A DNA stretch of 64,000 nucleotides from Thalassospira sp. HJ (GCF_000948415.1 NZ_JYII01000002.1:62001-126000); one strand, 5' to 3'. Numbered from the stretch's first letter, positions 37,031 to 46,819 are shown. Made by a program: numbers and translations. Notes: generated by a model from the sequence alone, not told the origin.

Positions 37031-39049
37031 CTAGAAATCGACTTTTGCCGAGATCAGGAAGGTGCGACCCGGTTCGTGGAACGTTTCGCTGATGCGTGTG
37101 CTGTCATAGCCGGTTGTCGCGCGGTCAACATAGTCGCGATCAAGAATGTTAAGCGCATCGACACGCAGGGTGACGGCATCATTCAGGACTGCGGGCACCC
37201 ATTCGGCATAAAGGTTGGCAACAAAGTAGGTGTCGAGTTTTTCATTGCCGCGTTCTTCCGGGCTGTCATCGGAAGGGGCGAATTCGGCATTGCCACCAAC
37301 ACGCAGACCATAGTCATCAAAACTGTGACCGGCATCAAAGTTGAACATGTCACCCATGATCACGCCCTGAAATGAAGCCTCGGTGCTGAGGGGGACCCCG
37401 CCATCGGTTTTGACATTGGTATGCGAATAGGTCAGGCGGGCGAAGCCCGGGCCATAGCTGTACTTGGCGGACAGATTGACGCCACGGGTATCAAGATCGA
37501 CGGTGGATTGACGCGTCGCGCTCGAAAGATCGTGGGATTCATCAATCAGGTTGTAGAAAAGGTTCCCATCGAGTGTCCAGTCATCAAGCGCAAAGCGCGA
37601 ACCGATCTTGGCGTTATAGGAGCGTGACGGCGCAAAGCCATTGTAGTTCCAGTTGTCGCTGAATTCATAAATTGCCGATTCACCAAGCGGCAAGCCACCA
37701 AAACTCGTTCCGGCACCACCATAAACCATGACCTGTTCCGTCAGGTCATATTCTGTATTGGCATTGCCGCTTAGTCCGAATTCAGAGAAATCCTCGCCGG
37801 TCAGTGCTTCAAACCATTGCTGATCAGCACGGCCGCCGAATGATACGCGCCAGCGATCTGTCAGCGACAGGCGGGCTTGTGAAAAGGCGCCAATATCGGT
37901 TGAGGTTTCCGAATAGCTGCCATTGCGCGGAGACCGGTTGTGATAGCCGGTGGCTTCGTCGCGATAGAAATCAATACCGGCAGTGATGACGCCGTTATCG
38001 ACTTCGAAATTGTTGGCGGCCTTGCCGTTGATCGACTGGATGTCGGATTTGACGTGATAGAAGCTCGGTCCGCCCTGAAGGGCCGGAATGTTCAGAACCG
38101 TGCGGCTATAGGCAAGGCTGAGCTCCGGGGCAAGCTGGCCAGAAGGCATTTCATCAACATAACTGACACCGACCGACGTGTCACGATAAGACAGCCATTG
38201 CGGCGAAGCGCCGTTTGCCAGAACCGCATAGTTCGGTCGGGACGGGCGCACACCTTCATCTTCAAGATGGCTTGCGAATGCTTCGAAACGGCCACCATCA
38301 TTGCCGGTAAAGGCAAACTTGCCCAGTCCGCTTTCGCTGCCGTCGGCGGTGCCAATGGCTTCATCGCCGTCGCCGTCCTTGTAATTGCCCTGGTTGCTGT
38401 TTTTCAGATAGGCCAGCGCTTCAAAGCCACCAGACTGGCCAGCCACGGTAAGCCATTCGGCAAAGCCCTTGGTGTTTGAATTATACTGAAGCTTGCCCCA
38501 GCCACCGAATGTCTCATTCGCATCAAGAACATCACGGGCATCGCGGGTTTCATAGGACATCGACCCGCCAAGGGCATGCGGCCCGGCATCAGCCGGCGCA
38601 ACACCGGATTCAACATCCACCGATTTCAGCATTGCCGGATCAATGATAGCGGTTCCGATATGGTGGAAACTTGAATCCACCTGCCGTGCGCCATCGATCT
38701 GCACGTTAAGCTTGGTGTTTTCGATGCCCTGTACATAGACCTTCTGGACAATGGCGGTGGGGCCGCCAACCTCGACCGAGGCATCCGAGGAAAAGACATC
38801 CTTCATGCTTTGCGGGTTTTTGCGATCCAGTTCTTCCTGACCAATCGAAACACCACCGGGAAGTCCCTGTGCCGATTTGGCGGATGCTGTGACTTCAAGC
38901 GGCTGGGTCACGGTTTCGGTTTCATCTTTGGTTGCCTCTTGGGCGAAACCGATGGAGGGCAAAACCGTAAGCGCAACACCGGCAAGAATGGTCGTGCGCA
39001 AAAGGGCACTGATCCGGGGTGAGGAGATTGACGAGGGTGACTGTGGCAT
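37031..39049 (-). CDS. TonB-dependent outer-membrane receptor
   Basis: 672 residues from ATG 39049, chosen because AGGGA lies six bases upstream; in-frame starts further out lack spacing. A signal peptide (TTILAGVALTVLPSIGFA) is followed by a possible TonB box (ETVTQPLEV), a plug domain (VYVQGIENTKLNVQIDGARQ) and a beta-barrel ending in SAKVDF with terminal Phe. Substrate is probably a ferric complex, given the linked binding protein, TonB operon and PchR-like regulator. A Fur-box-like site sits 31 bp before the start. Confidence 0.9.
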   Translation of the reverse strand: MPQSPSSISSPRISALLRTTILAGVALTVLPSIGFAQEATKDETETVTQPLEVTASAKSAQGLPGGVSIGQEELDRKNPQSMKDVFSSDASVEVGGPTAIVQKVYVQGIENTKLNVQIDGARQVDSSFHHIGTAIIDPAMLKSVDVESGVAPADAGPHALGGSMSYETRDARDVLDANETFGGWGKLQYNSNTKGFAEWLTVAGQSGGFEALAYLKNSNQGNYKDGDGDEAIGTADGSESGLGKFAFTGNDGGRFEAFASHLEDEGVRPSRPNYAVLANGASPQWLSYRDTSVGVSYVDEMPSGQLAPELSLAYSRTVLNIPALQGGPSFYHVKSDIQSINGKAANNFEVDNGVITAGIDFYRDEATGYHNRSPRNGSYSETSTDIGAFSQARLSLTDRWRVSFGGRADQQWFEALTGEDFSEFGLSGNANTEYDLTEQVMVYGGAGTSFGGLPLGESAIYEFSDNWNYNGFAPSRSYNAKIGSRFALDDWTLDGNLFYNLIDESHDLSSATRQSTVDLDTRGVNLSAKYSYGPGFARLTYSHTNVKTDGGVPLSTEASFQGVIMGDMFNFDAGHSFDDYGLRVGGNAEFAPSDDSPEERGNEKLDTYFVANLYAEWVPAVLNDAVTLRVDALNILDRDYVDRATTGYDSTRISETFHEPGRTFLISAKVDF

Positions 39050-39079
39050 GTTCATTCCCTGAGAAATAGATTTGCAAAT

Positions 39080-39098
39080 GCGAATGATTGTGAATATT
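39080..39098. promoter_or_regulatory. Fur-box-like site
   Basis: GCGAATGATTGTGAATATT matches 12 of 19 positions of the classical Fur consensus (GATAATGATAATCATTATC, my count). It lies between the receptor and the divergent AraC regulator and could control both. Confidence 0.45.
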
Positions 39099-39247
39099 AT
39101 TTTCGCAGGCGGGAGCGCAACAGGAATGGTGTTTGCCAAATCGCCGGACATGTTTGCGAAATCGTCAGCATGTTTGCGCAAAGGCCGTTCAGCGCCGTTT
39201 GCATATGCTCAAAGACGCTTTGTGAATTCCGAATGTAGGAGAGGTTT

Positions 39248-40252
39248 GTGGGGGTAACATCGCACCGGCAGATAACGCGGCGTGACTCTATTACCAGCCG
39301 CCAACTGGAAGAATTGGGTACGCGTATCAAGGCGACAGAGGGTTCAACACCTGACAGCGGCTCCTTGATGAGCGGGCGCATGTCTTTTAGTAACTCGCCG
39401 TCCTTTCTGAATATCCATACGTCCGATACGGTCGATATGAAGGATGCCATCGCCAAGTATGACGTGAAGGCAGCCGTCAAGGTCGCGGTGATCCTCAAAG
39501 GTCGTCTACAGGCCGAATTTGACGGGGTGCCGATTGACCTTGATGCGCGCGATCATCCGGTGGGCTTTATCTGGGCGGTGCCCAAGCCATCCTCGGTCCG
39601 GCGTTTCATTCACAAGGGAAGTGAACTGAGCAAGGTAATGATTTCGGCCCAGTATGACTGGGTTGTCCAGCAACTGCTTGGCAAATCCCCGGAACGGTAT
39701 CAGGACATCACCGAGTTCTTCAAAAACGGTATCTCCGTGCGCAGCTGGAAACCGTCGCGCCGGGTTCTTGCCCTTGCCGATCAGCTGATCTATCCACACG
39801 CGACCGACCCGATCGTGCGCGAGCTTTATAAAGAAAGTCGGGGATTGGAAATCCTGGCCGAGGCACTGTCTGCCATTCAGGGGGAAGCGGGGAGTGTTGC
39901 CAAACGCGCCCAAGGCGCAGAACCAGACGCACTGGACCGTCATCACCGCGCACAGGAAATCCGCGACTACATTCTGGCAAGTGATCCGGAACAGCAAACC
40001 CTGTCTGCCATTGCAGCGGCTATCGGGATCAGTGTGGCCAGCATGCAGCGCATCTTCAAGGATGCCTACGGCATGACGGTAAAGGATTTCATCCGTGAAA
40101 GCCGCTTGGTCGCGGCCCGCGATGCGATGGAAAAAGACGGCCTGACGATTGCGCAGGCCGCCTGGGCTGCGGGCTATAAAAGCCCGGCCAATTTCGCGAC
40201 CGCTTTCAAGCGGGTGTTTGGCATTACGCCGTCCGAGGCGCGCGACCGCTAG
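39248..40252 (+). CDS. AraC-family regulator, PchR-like
   Basis: 334 residues starting at GTG 39248 with AGGAGAGG just upstream. The N-terminal two thirds is an effector domain; the C-terminal part is a typical AraC double helix-turn-helix (LSAIAAAIGISVASMQRIFK and AAWAAGYKSPANFATAFKRV). Divergent orientation from a TonB-dependent receptor fits the PchR/YbtA group, which activates receptor genes when the siderophore is present. Ligand identity unknown. Confidence 0.85.
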   Translation: MGVTSHRQITRRDSITSRQLEELGTRIKATEGSTPDSGSLMSGRMSFSNSPSFLNIHTSDTVDMKDAIAKYDVKAAVKVAVILKGRLQAEFDGVPIDLDARDHPVGFIWAVPKPSSVRRFIHKGSELSKVMISAQYDWVVQQLLGKSPERYQDITEFFKNGISVRSWKPSRRVLALADQLIYPHATDPIVRELYKESRGLEILAEALSAIQGEAGSVAKRAQGAEPDALDRHHRAQEIRDYILASDPEQQTLSAIAAAIGISVASMQRIFKDAYGMTVKDFIRESRLVAARDAMEKDGLTIAQAAWAAGYKSPANFATAFKRVFGITPSEARDR

Positions 40253-40280
40253 GGTCGCGGAACCTCGGAACAGGGGTGGT

Positions 40281-41600
40281 TTAAGATGTCAGTTTGGTAA
40301 TGAAGGCATCGACATCTTTGCGCAGTTGCTCGGAATTCTGTTTTAGTGTCTGTGATACTTCTGAAACGTTCAAGGCGACCGAACTGGTCCGGGTTGCCGT
40401 GCCATTGACGGTCTCAAGGCTGCTGTTGACCTCGCGGTTGGCTGACGATACCGCGTTGATGTTGCCACTGATTTCCGTGGTTGCCGCGGCCTGTTGTTCG
40501 ACGGCGGCCGAGATGGCGGTAACAGAATCAACAATACTGCTGATCTGACCGGCAACCCCGTGAATGGCATTAACTGCCGCCACCGTGCTTTGCTGCACAT
40601 TGTTGATTTGCTCGGTAATGTCGCCGGTGGCCTTGGCTGTCTGATTGGCAAGGTTTTTGACCTCGCTTGCGACAACGGCAAAGCCTTTGCCGGCTTCGCC
40701 GGCGCGTGCGGCTTCGATTGTTGCGTTAAGGGCAAGCAGGTTGGTCTGGCTTGCGATCTTGTCGATCAGATCGACGACCGTTCCGATTTGCTCTGCGGCG
40801 GTATTAAGGGCCTCAATCGTATCCGATGTCTGGCGTACAGAATCTTCGACATCACTGGAAATGGTTGATGCGCGCGAGACCTGGCTTGAGATTTCACGAA
40901 TGGAGCTATCAAGTTCCTCGGCTGCGCCGGCAACCGTGGTCGCATTGTCGGCTGATATCTCAGCCGCACCGCGGGCCTTTTCTACCTCGCCCTGGGTTTC
41001 CTGCATGCTGGTCATCAGGGTTTCAGATGCCTGTGACATATCCGAGGCCGAGCTGGAAACAGCAGACACGACAGTGCCGATGGTTTTTTCAAACTCATCG
41101 GACATTTCCTGCAGCTTCTTGTAATAGGTTTTTTCGGTCTCTTCGTAATAGACCGTGATGGCCATTTCAACATCGACCAACAGGGCATTGGTGCAAGCGA
41201 TGACCATCGTGGGGAGTTGGGCATCGCGGTGGAAGTTTTTGCACAGGACGAGTGTGATTTCGCCCAGCATGAAATTATAGGCCGATACATAGGATTCCGG
41301 CGTCAATCCGATGCGTTCATGGGCCTTGCCGATGCGGCGGACCTCTTCATAGAACTCCTCGTCAAAAGTGCCGTCAAAGAGTTTTGCCCAGTGCTTGCGC
41401 TGAGCATTCTTGAGGCCGTCGATATTGGACGGGTCGCCAACGATTTTTGCGAGTTCGGCATTACCCATCACTTTTCGATAGAACTCATCAAGCATGGCGG
41501 GCAGGTTTTTCTCGATCACCGGCCAGGCTCGAATGAGCTGCTTGATCTTCGGTTCGTCCAGTCCAATGAAGTCAAGACGGCGTCTTAGCTCTGGATGCAT
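40281..41600 (-). CDS. Globin-coupled methyl-accepting chemotaxis protein (HemAT type)
   Basis: 439 residues from ATG 41600 (GGGGGA upstream). Residues 1-160 form a protoglobin domain; [13 protein letters not shown] carries the proximal heme ligand His94. A coiled-coil linker leads to the MCP signalling domain with its highly conserved tip ([19 protein letters not shown]). No membrane segment, so a cytoplasmic oxygen (or NO) sensor for aerotaxis acting through CheA/CheW. No CheB/CheR pentapeptide at the C-terminus. Monocistronic. Confidence 0.92.
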   Translation of the reverse strand: MHPELRRRLDFIGLDEPKIKQLIRAWPVIEKNLPAMLDEFYRKVMGNAELAKIVGDPSNIDGLKNAQRKHWAKLFDGTFDEEFYEEVRRIGKAHERIGLTPESYVSAYNFMLGEITLVLCKNFHRDAQLPTMVIACTNALLVDVEMAITVYYEETEKTYYKKLQEMSDEFEKTIGTVVSAVSSSASDMSQASETLMTSMQETQGEVEKARGAAEISADNATTVAGAAEELDSSIREISSQVSRASTISSDVEDSVRQTSDTIEALNTAAEQIGTVVDLIDKIASQTNLLALNATIEAARAGEAGKGFAVVASEVKNLANQTAKATGDITEQINNVQQSTVAAVNAIHGVAGQISSIVDSVTAISAAVEQQAAATTEISGNINAVSSANREVNSSLETVNGTATRTSSVALNVSEVSQTLKQNSEQLRKDVDAFITKLTS

Positions 41601-41847
41601 CACTTTTGGTCCCCCACAAACGGCGAATAACTTGGAACACTTCAAACGGGGCGATCTAACTTTAGGTTGGTCTAAAGATGAATAGTGTAACTATACATAA
41701 GGTTATGTTTTTGTGTTTTTAAGGGGGGTTGGATGCGGTTTTTTCGATAAATTTTCACGGATAGCGCGAAAATATTGAAAAAATTTCTCATTTCCAACGC
41801 TGCGACGTCATAGGGGTGTGTATACCTTTGGTTGAATGGAGGCCCCC

Positions 41848-42348
41848 ATGCCTATCAATGCCACGCAGCTGCGTACCCTTGTCGTCAAACCGGTTCTGGC
41901 CGCCCTTGGATTGCCTGCACCTGATGTCGCGGAAAACCTGATCATGGGGACGGCCGCCCATGAGAGCCATCTGGGCGATTACATCGAACAGGTCGGCGGT
42001 GGTCCCGCACTCGGCATTTTTCAGATGGAGCCGGCAACCCTTCATGATTGCTATGAAAATTACCTTGATTACCGTGCTGATCTGAAAGCCAAGGTCGATG
42101 GTTTTCTTGCAGCCCAACCGGCACAGTCGGACGGCACACCGGACAAGGACGCACAATTGGCGACCAATCTGGCCTACGCGACCGCCCTGTGCCGCATTCG
42201 TTATTACCGCGCACCGACCGCGATGCCGACCGATCCGAATGACGTCAACGGGCTGGCTGCCTATTGGAAGCAGTACTACAACACCCCCCAAGGCGCCGGG
42301 ACGGTTGAACAGTTTGTCGCCGATTACAATCGCTACCTTGGGTCGTAA
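41848..42348 (+). CDS. Lysozyme-like (phage-type) hypothetical protein
   Basis: 166 residues from ATG 41848, preceded by GGAGG; the ATG at 41836 overlaps that site. The segment GTAAHESHLGDYIEQVGGGPALGIFQME resembles (split in two here: AAHESHLGDYI, GPALGIFQME) the catalytic Glu region and substrate loop of phage lysozyme or transglycosylase-like proteins. No signal peptide. Stands alone, without other phage genes. Assignment is by motif resemblance only. Confidence 0.55.
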   Translation: MPINATQLRTLVVKPVLAALGLPAPDVAENLIMGTAAHESHLGDYIEQVGGGPALGIFQMEPATLHDCYENYLDYRADLKAKVDGFLAAQPAQSDGTPDKDAQLATNLAYATALCRIRYYRAPTAMPTDPNDVNGLAAYWKQYYNTPQGAGTVEQFVADYNRYLGS

Positions 42349-42515
42349 AAGTACCAAGACGGTCCGGAAGCCTTATTTCCGTAGCGTCACGGAAAAATAT
42401 TTCCCATTTTCCGCAAAAATAGTGGAAAACGGAGACCATTTTAGCCAAAATCCCCCTCCGCAGGCCGGTGGTTGCGCAAAAAACCACCAAAACACAAGAA
42501 TCTAGGGGGATCGAA

Positions 42516-43607
42516 ATGAAACGTCGTCAGTTCCTTAAAGGGGCGGGATTGGGTGCAGGTGCGGTTGCTGCTTCTGTTGCAGCACCGGCTGTCGTATCCG
42601 CGCAGGAAACGCTGAATTGGCGCATGGTTATGCCATGGCCGAAAGGCACGCCGGGGCTTGGCACCAATGCTGAAAAATTTGCCGCCATAGTCAAGGAGAT
42701 GTCGGGTGGTCGCCTGAACATCACCATCTATGGTGCTGGCGAACTGGTGCCGCCGTTCGAATGCATGGATGCGGTCGAACAGGGCGTGGTCGAAATGGCG
42801 CACGGTACCCCTTATTACTGGCAGGGCAAAAACCCGGCTCTCAACTTCTTCTCGACCATTCCGTTCGGTCTGACCGCGTGGGAGCTTTCAAGCTGGATCC
42901 GCTTTGGCGATGGCCAGAAGCTTTGGGAAGAAGCTTACAACGAATTCAATGTCGTTCCGTTCTATGCCGGCAACTCCGGCATGCAGGCCGGTGGCTGGTT
43001 CAACAAGGAAATCAATTCCCTTGATGACCTGCAGGGCCTGAAGATGCGTTATGCCGGTCTTGGCGGCGAAGCAATGCGCCGTGCCGGTGCCAACGCCACC
43101 ATGATCCCGCCGGGTGAAATCCTGCCGGCCATGCAGTCTGGCGCAATTGACGCGGCCGAGTGGGTTGGCCCGTGGAACGATATGGCCTTTGGCCTGTATC
43201 AGGTTGCCAAATACTACTACACCCCGGCCTTCCATGAGCCTGGCCCGGGTCTTGAGATCTTCGTTGGCAAGGACAAGTTCAACGAACTTGGCGCTGATCT
43301 GCAGGCGATCATTCGCTTTGCCGCACAGGCGATTGCCGAAAACACCTTTGCCGACTTCACCTTCAACAACATCCAGTCCTATCAGCCGCTGATCGACAAG
43401 GGTGTTGAAGTGCGTCAGTTCCCTGATGAAGTCATCATGACGCTGGCCGAACATTCCAAGGCTGCTGTTGATGAAATCGCCGCTCAGAACGATCTGTCGG
43501 GCCGTATTGCAACCAGCTACCTCGATTTCACCAAGAAGGCTGCACGCTATGGCAAGGAGTTCGAAGCGACCGGACTTCTGCACCGCGCAAAGGTCTGGGG
43601 CTACTAA
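42516..43607 (+). CDS. TRAP transporter substrate-binding protein (DctP/TakP type), paralogue 1
   Basis: 363 residues from ATG 42516 (GGGGGA upstream). A twin-arginine signal (KRRQFLKGAGLGAGAV) directs export. The mature protein starts NWRMVMPWPKGTPGLGTNAE, similar to TakP-like proteins that bind 2-oxo acids, and keeps the conserved GGWFNKEI and GLKMRYAGLGGEAM segments (Arg of the ligand carboxylate site). No DctQ/DctM membrane genes are nearby. Followed by a terminator and by a close paralogue. Confidence 0.9.
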   Translation: MKRRQFLKGAGLGAGAVAASVAAPAVVSAQETLNWRMVMPWPKGTPGLGTNAEKFAAIVKEMSGGRLNITIYGAGELVPPFECMDAVEQGVVEMAHGTPYYWQGKNPALNFFSTIPFGLTAWELSSWIRFGDGQKLWEEAYNEFNVVPFYAGNSGMQAGGWFNKEINSLDDLQGLKMRYAGLGGEAMRRAGANATMIPPGEILPAMQSGAIDAAEWVGPWNDMAFGLYQVAKYYYTPAFHEPGPGLEIFVGKDKFNELGADLQAIIRFAAQAIAENTFADFTFNNIQSYQPLIDKGVEVRQFPDEVIMTLAEHSKAAVDEIAAQNDLSGRIATSYLDFTKKAARYGKEFEATGLLHRAKVWGY

Positions 43608-43654
43608 GACCCGATTTTAAATCTTTGTCGAACCTCGCGGTTCGATCCCCGATC

Positions 43655-43684
43655 AGGGACTGCCAGCTTGGCAGTCCCTTTTTG
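43655..43684 (+). terminator. Rho-independent terminator
   Basis: AGGGACTGCC-AGCTT-GGCAGTCCCT followed by five T; separates the two TRAP binding-protein genes, so they are transcribed independently. Confidence 0.88.
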
Positions 43685-43867
43685 TTTGTCTCCATGGTTG
43701 AAGATTTATCGATGAAATGTCGATGTCATGCGCTCAGTGCGATGCAGCATCCCGCAATCGTTAATTGTTGCCTGCGCCAAAAACCGTAACTTTGGCCGCA
43801 AACAAGGTTACGAAATTAGCTTCATGAACTTTTTGCGCAAAATTTTACCAATATTGGGAGCCCCACA

Positions 43868-44968
43868 ATGAAACGTCGCGCGTTTCTGGGCGGCGCTGGC
43901 GTTGCCGCAGGCGCATTTGCCGCCACTGCCGCCGCACCATCGATCGTCAAAGCCAATGACACCATCAACTGGCGTATGGTTATGCCTTGGCCGAAAGGGA
44001 CCCCGGGTCTGGGTGCCAATGGCGAACTGTTTGCCGAGCGTGTTAACAAGATGTCGGGTGGTCGCCTGAACATCACCGTTTATGGTGCGGGCGAACTGGT
44101 TCCGGCGCTTGAATGCATGGATGCGGTCGAGCAGGGCGTTGCCGATCTGGCACATGCCACCCCGTATTACTGGTTTGGCAAGGACCCGGCTGTTTCGTTC
44201 TTCACCACCATTCCGTTCGGTCTGATGGCGTGGGAACTTTCCGGTTGGCTGCGTTTTGGCGGTGGTCAGGCGCTTTGGGACGAGCTTTATGCCCAGTTCA
44301 ACGTCAAGCCGTTCCTCGCTGGTAACACGGGCCTTCAGGCCGGTGGCTGGTTCAACAAGGAAATCAACTCGGTCGAAGACCTGCAGGGCCTTAAAGTCCG
44401 TTATGCCGGTATCGGTGGCGAAGCCATGCGCCGTCTGGGTGCGACCCCGTCGCTGCTTCCGGCTGCAGACATCCTGCCGAGCTTGCAGTCAGGTGCAATT
44501 GACGCGGCCGAGTGGGTTGGTCCGTGGAACGATTATGCCTTTGGCCTCGCATCGGTTGCCAAATACTACTACACCCCGGCATTCGCCGAACCGGGTTCGG
44601 GCATCGAAGTCTTCATCAACAAGGACAAGTTCGCTGAACTGCCTGAAGACCTGCAGGAAATCGTTGCTGTTGCGGCACAGGCCAATGTCGAACAGACCCT
44701 GTCGGACTTCACGTTTAACAACGTTCAGTCCTATCAGGCGATCCTTGAAAAAGGCACCGAGATCCGTCACTTCAATGACGATCTGATCAATGCCTTTGCC
44801 AAGGCCTCCAAAGAGGCGCTTGAAGAAATTGCTGCGAAGAATGAACTCACCGGTCGCATTTATGCGTCCGTGATGGATTTCGCCAAGAAAGCCGCGCCAT
44901 ACGGCAAGGAATTCGAGGCAACCGCGCTTAACCAGCGCGCCAATGTTTTTGCCAACGGCACTTACTAA
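43868..44968 (+). CDS. TRAP transporter substrate-binding protein (DctP/TakP type), paralogue 2
   Basis: 366 residues, closely similar throughout to the preceding gene, with the same twin-arginine type signal (KRRAFLGGAGVAAGAF) and mature start. The ligand-site segments GGWFNKEI and LKVRYAGIGGEAMRR are conserved. Differences concentrate in scattered positions, suggesting a ligand shift rather than decay. Also without permease genes; it must use a TRAP permease encoded elsewhere. Own terminator downstream. Confidence 0.9.
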   Translation: MKRRAFLGGAGVAAGAFAATAAAPSIVKANDTINWRMVMPWPKGTPGLGANGELFAERVNKMSGGRLNITVYGAGELVPALECMDAVEQGVADLAHATPYYWFGKDPAVSFFTTIPFGLMAWELSGWLRFGGGQALWDELYAQFNVKPFLAGNTGLQAGGWFNKEINSVEDLQGLKVRYAGIGGEAMRRLGATPSLLPAADILPSLQSGAIDAAEWVGPWNDYAFGLASVAKYYYTPAFAEPGSGIEVFINKDKFAELPEDLQEIVAVAAQANVEQTLSDFTFNNVQSYQAILEKGTEIRHFNDDLINAFAKASKEALEEIAAKNELTGRIYASVMDFAKKAAPYGKEFEATALNQRANVFANGTY

Positions 44969-44987
44969 GCCATCAGGTTTTGAAAGA

Positions 44988-45025
44988 AAAAGGCCGGCGT
45001 CACATGATGCCGGCCTTTTATTTTG
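44988..45025. terminator. Bidirectional terminator
   Basis: AAAAGGCCGGC pairs with GCCGGCCTTTT, then ATTTT; between the second TRAP gene and the convergent GST gene. Confidence 0.85.
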
Positions 45026-45032
45026 GGCGGGC

Positions 45033-45692
45033 CTAGTCCATATGTTCGACCTCAAGCGGGAACAGATGGCGATAGGGCTTGGCATCCGCGATGCACCGGG
45101 CAAAGGATGGGCGTTCCATCAGCCGGTCACGCAGCGCGTGGACATGGCGATATTTGCGATCAATCGGATGGGTCCAGTGCGCATAAAACAGGGCGGGTCC
45201 CGCCGCACAATCGGCAAGACTGAAATCCTCACCCGCAGCCCAAGTGCGATCAGCCACCCTGTCATTAAGCCAGCCATAGGATGTTTCAAGCAGGTCAATC
45301 GCCTTGTTAACCCCATAAGCATCCCGGTCCTTTGCATCACGCAGAACGTCGAATACGACAGTCATTTGCGGGGTTGAGATGTAATTGTCAAAGAACCGAT
45401 CCATAAAGCGTGCTTCAAGCGCCAGGGCCCGATCGCGCGGCACAAGGTCATGCCCGCTGTTATGATGCAGGTCGATATGTTCGATGATGATGCTGCTTTC
45501 CATGATGGTATGGCCGCTATCGATGATGACCGGCATGCGTTTGAGACGCCAGATTTCCTCAAACTCCGCCATGATTTCAGGGTCTTCGAAGTCAATCTTA
45601 CGCAGGTCGTGGTCAACGCTGTGTTCGTGAAACGCGATCAAGGCCTTTTGGCAATAGGCAGAAAAGTGATGGCCATAGAATGTAATGGGCAT
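45033..45692 (-). CDS. Glutathione S-transferase family protein
   Basis: 219 residues. Thioredoxin-like N-terminal domain (TFYGHHFSAYCQKALIAFHE, with Ser/Cys near the GSH site) with a cis-Pro in RMPVIID and SSIIIEHID contacting glutathione, then an all-helical C-terminal domain. Cytoplasmic conjugation or thiol chemistry on electrophiles. Divergent from an HxlR regulator, with the palindromic operator between them covering its promoter, so it is likely repressed by that regulator. Confidence 0.87.
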   Translation of the reverse strand: MPITFYGHHFSAYCQKALIAFHEHSVDHDLRKIDFEDPEIMAEFEEIWRLKRMPVIIDSGHTIMESSIIIEHIDLHHNSGHDLVPRDRALALEARFMDRFFDNYISTPQMTVVFDVLRDAKDRDAYGVNKAIDLLETSYGWLNDRVADRTWAAGEDFSLADCAAGPALFYAHWTHPIDRKYRHVHALRDRLMERPSFARCIADAKPYRHLFPLEVEHMD

Positions 45693-45716
45693 GGTGGCCT
45701 CCCGTTATGATGAAAT

Positions 45717-45737
45717 CTGATTGCATAATGCAATCAG
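45717..45737. promoter_or_regulatory. Palindromic operator, probable HxlR binding site
   Basis: CTGATTGCA-TAA-TGCAATCAG is a perfect inverted repeat with 9-bp arms. A second half-site (TTGCAATCAG) lies at 45765-45774, just before the HxlR gene. Position between the divergent genes fits joint control. Confidence 0.7.
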
Positions 45738-45796
45738 TTGCCTTTTAACAAAACCGATCCTATTTTGCAATCAGTGTGAAAAAGGATGCTTTGGGA

Positions 45797-46294
45797 ATGG
45801 ATCAGCACCGTTCGGGATGCCCTATTAATCTGACATTGGAAGTTCTTGGTGATCGCTGGAGCCTGATCGTCATTCGCGACGTGATGTTTGGCAATCGCCG
45901 CCATTTCCGCGAACTGCTTGGCCAGTCTGAAGAAGGCATTGCCTCAAACATCCTTTCGACCCGTTTGAAACGACTGGTCGCAGAAGGTTTGTTGTTCAAA
46001 TCTCCTGATCCAAGCCACGCGCAAAAATCGATCTATAGCCTGAGTGAACCGGCAATCGAGCTTGTCCCGCTTTTGGTTCAAATGGGGGCGTGGGGAAGGC
46101 GGCATACGCCGGTGTCAAAAGAACTGTCGATCCGTGCCCAATTGCTCGAAGAGGGCGGACCAATCATGTGGCAGTGTTTCATGGATGAGCTGCGCCATAT
46201 CCATCTTGGTGCGCCCAAACCGGCCAAATCAGTCCTTGAAGAACTTCAAGATGCCTATCTGCGCGTGGTGGCCGAAGAAGCCGCCTCATCCTGA
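45797..46294 (+). CDS. HxlR-family winged-helix regulator
   Basis: 165 residues from ATG 45797 (AAGGA ten bases upstream); GTG 45776 would add seven residues and overlap the operator half-site. The HxlR signature follows immediately: RSGCPINLTLEVLGDRWSLI with the redox-capable N-terminal Cys, then RHFRELLGQ and the recognition-helix region SNILSTRLKRLVAEGL. Regulators of this family often respond to aldehydes or other electrophiles, which suits the divergent GST target. Confidence 0.88.
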   Translation: MDQHRSGCPINLTLEVLGDRWSLIVIRDVMFGNRRHFRELLGQSEEGIASNILSTRLKRLVAEGLLFKSPDPSHAQKSIYSLSEPAIELVPLLVQMGAWGRRHTPVSKELSIRAQLLEEGGPIMWQCFMDELRHIHLGAPKPAKSVLEELQDAYLRVVAEEAASS

Positions 46295-46301
46295 ACGCAG
46301 A

Positions 46302-46328
46302 TAAAAGAAAAGGGTGCCAAGGCACCCT
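46302..46328 (-). terminator. Terminator of the minus-strand gene at 46364
   Basis: AGGGTGCC-AA-GGCACCCT stem; on the minus strand it is followed by TTTTCTTTT. Confidence 0.7.
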
Positions 46329-46363
46329 GATCTGAAGTCGTCAAAATCGGCGTTCGTCTGTGC

Positions 46364-46819
46364 TTAGTGCACGGTGGGTGCGTTCGGGGTGGCGGGCAAA
46401 TCGAACGTGAACCTGTCCTGATCCTTAAGCTCCTCATTGGCCGCACGTTTGACCAATTCAGCGGCCAGCACCAGCGATGTTTCAATCGCCCATTTTAGCT
46501 GTTCGACAGCGCCTTCATTCCCGGCATTAAGCGCCTCTGGCAGAATGCGTTCCTGCAGGAATTTGGCGACACCGGCAAAGGCGCGTGCGGCACTTTCGCA
46601 ATTGTTGCGCTCCATCATGAAGCGGCCGGTCTGTTCAATCGCATCGGAAATCCCGGCCAGATGACCCATCATGATGCGAATTTCGGCGTCATCGGTTTCG
46701 GTTTTCTTGGCAACGAACCGCAGGATACCGGCGTAAAAGCCATAATCAGAAGCCATCTGAACCACGCTTTCCTTGATCTTTGGTCTCAAATCGATTTGCG
46801 CCGTTTTAGACAATAACAC
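46364..46819 (-). CDS. Conserved hypothetical protein
   Basis: 151 residues, almost entirely helical and soluble, no signal peptide. Not assigned to a family. Features visible: a basic N-terminus (KTAQIDLRPKIKE), a long amphipathic middle, and a proline-containing tail. It is divergent from the large sensor kinase, sharing about 98 bp of promoter region, and convergent with the HxlR gene. Confidence 0.62.
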   Translation of the reverse strand: MLLSKTAQIDLRPKIKESVVQMASDYGFYAGILRFVAKKTETDDAEIRIMMGHLAGISDAIEQTGRFMMERNNCESAARAFAGVAKFLQERILPEALNAGNEGAVEQLKWAIETSLVLAAELVKRAANEELKDQDRFTFDLPATPNAPTVH

